Assembly (NCBI RefSeq): GCF_900113225.1
Contig: NZ_FOZE01000002.1
Location: forward strand, 1 to 64,000
Length of the DNA stretch: 64,000 nt
From: Mitsuaria sp. PDC51
GTDB taxonomy: Bacteria; Pseudomonadota; Gammaproteobacteria; Burkholderiales; Burkholderiaceae_C
Direction: 5' to 3'
Positions 63,125-64,000 of this stretch are shown here, piece by piece (positions within the stretch are counted from its first letter, which is position 1; every line of letters begins with the position of its first letter). The notes under the pieces are model-generated. The model saw only the letters and a program-made list of their open reading frames with translations, ran no database searches and was not told the DNA's origin. The translations under genes and the position numbers were made by a program.

Positions 63125-63664
63125 TCACGCCAGCTGTTCCCCACCGGAGGGAGATGGCCGCGAGTCAGCCGGGGCCCCAACCACCGCCGCTTGATACGCC
63201 GCGACGAATTCCGGCGGCATGCGCCGGGGCCGACCGGCGGAGATGTCGATGCACACCAGCTCCCAGCGGCCGCGCATCAGCGTCTGCCCATCGCTCACGC
63301 GACGCAGTTGGAATCGACGCTCCATCGCCAGCCTGCCGTCGCCGCCGGTGAGCCAGGTGCCCAGCACCAGCGCCTCGCCCTCGAAGGACGGCAGCAGGTA
63401 GTCGTAGCCGCCGTGGCGGATCGCCATCGCCCGGTCCAGCCGCCGGTAGTCCTCGATGTCCAGCCCCAGCGCCACCGAATGCGACCACCCCACCTGCTCG
63501 CACCACCGCACATACACCGCGTTGTTGGTGTGGTTCAGGCCGTCGATGTCCTCGGGCCGCGGGCTCACCGACAGGCAGTGCGGGGACGGGTAGTCCCATC
63601 CGGTAGCGAGCGCATCGGGGCTCGGACTCACGCTGGCGAGGAGGCTTGAAGAGGTCGCGGTCAT
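63125..63664 (-). CDS. Acyl-CoA thioesterase (4HBT/YbgC hotdog fold)
   Basis: A 179-residue hotdog-fold thioesterase. The signature PEDIDGLNHTNNAVYVRWCEQ contains the expected Asp and the HxNN segment, followed by GYDYLLPSFEGEALVLGTWL. It probably hydrolyses short-chain or hydroxybenzoyl CoA esters. The start at 63664 (MTATSSSLL) has GGAAG about 11 nt upstream; MISGKFPA eight codons earlier is possible. Convergent with the hydrolase gene. Confidence 0.88.
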   Translation of the reverse strand: MTATSSSLLASVSPSPDALATGWDYPSPHCLSVSPRPEDIDGLNHTNNAVYVRWCEQVGWSHSVALGLDIEDYRRLDRAMAIRHGGYDYLLPSFEGEALVLGTWLTGGDGRLAMERRFQLRRVSDGQTLMRGRWELVCIDISAGRPRRMPPEFVAAYQAAVVGAPADSRPSPSGGEQLA

Positions 63665-63873
63665 CGCGGGGAACTTCCCGGAAATCATCGAAATCCGACA
63701 CGCGTGGTCGGGGTGCGTCAGCTTAGCCGCGCGGATTGGGCAGAATGCCGCCCTTTTCCGGCGACGTCCGTCGCCTGCGCGACCTGCGCCCGTGCGGCCC
63801 ACCGAACGGGCCGCCCGCCTGTCGCGCCCCTTCGCCCTGTCCTGCTCCGCTCCCCGCTGCTGCCGTCGTCCCA

Positions 63874-64000
63874 TGGAAAACATCATCGTCACCGAAGAAC
63901 TCAAGGCCTACATCGATCCCCTCACCGAGGACGAGTACGCCGCGCTCGAGCGCAGCATCCTGGCCGAGGGCTGCCGCGATGCGCTGGTGCTGTGGGGCGA
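63874..64000 (+). CDS. ParB N-terminal domain protein (5' part only)
   Basis: The first 42 codons of a gene cut by the window edge, beginning MENIIVTEELKAYIDPLTED and continuing EYAALERSILAEGCRDALVLW. This is the start of a ParB/Srx-like nucleotide-binding domain of the sort found in small phage-, plasmid- and genomic-island-associated proteins rather than the chromosomal ParB. Domains further on cannot be seen. The region 63665-63873 upstream holds no other gene. Confidence 0.7.

Overview
The window reads as chromosomal DNA of a high-GC betaproteobacterium of the order Burkholderiales, probably the Roseateles/Mitsuaria/Rubrivivax/Leptothrix branch. The reasons are the very GC-rich codon use throughout, the gene pairings polA-DUF2782-thrB, Rieske oxygenase/xseB-ispA-dxs and ppx/ppk, and a Burkholderiales-type rRNA leader at the left edge. 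The species call is inference; no database was consulted. Nearly all of it is core-genome housekeeping DNA, with no prophage, IS element, CRISPR array or tRNA gene visible.

Layout. 1-445: leader and promoter of an rRNA operon that runs off the left edge, then the tctBA terminator. 0.4-9.9 kb, all minus strand: tctBA, a lone GspE/PilB-type ATPase coupled to a spermidine-synthase-like protein, a mug-like glycosylase, tatD, purU and the lipoprotein-sorting pair lolD/lolC. 10.1-17.6 kb: polA, divergent DUF2782-thrB-membrane protein, and phoX behind a candidate Pho box. 17.6-25.9 kb: a hipBA locus whose HipA lacks its catalytic residues, uvrD, a YchJ protein, an RluA-type pseudouridine synthase, a beta-propeller protein paired with a MoaD/ThiS-like ubiquitin-fold protein, and rarD. 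26-34 kb: ahpF, ahpC, lysA with divergent lysR, dxs-ispA-xseB. 34.4-41.6 kb: Rieske oxygenase, EamA transporter, sseA, uspA, ZIP transporter, dienelactone hydrolase, ppx. 41.8-52.4 kb: ppk, an LpxH-like phosphoesterase, a mutase-like protein with recJ, trxC, a host-attachment-family protein, an EAL-CBS-GGDEF protein coupled to a PHP phosphatase, and a YciO-type protein. 52.5-64 kb: ridA-plsY-ybaK, a DNA alkylation repair protein, an aldo/keto reductase, a DUF2975/HTH module with its own palindromic promoter, two uncharacterised envelope proteins, an acyl-CoA synthetase, an ArsC-family protein, an acetyltransferase, two small hydrolases, and the start of a ParB-domain gene at the right edge.

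How the parts connect. Phosphate is the clearest theme. phoX (extracytoplasmic phosphatase) and ppk (polyphosphate synthesis) each carry tandem TCA-type hexamers 11 bp apart, placed exactly 10 bp upstream of a -10 element. This is the architecture of PhoB-activated promoters, and ppx lies convergent to ppk. The predicted ppk transcript would be leaderless. Other local circuits are lysR/lysA, hipB on its own GATTCC-N8-GGAATC operator, and the DUF2975/HTH cassette on a 25-bp AT-rich palindrome.

The most unusual DNA feature is a repeat present twice (about 9.92-10.06 and 41.63-41.76 kb). A conserved core of about 65 nt is enclosed by a perfect 23-24 bp inverted repeat whose sequence differs completely between the copies, and an inner stem shows a compensatory base change. 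Both copies sit at the ends of transcription units.
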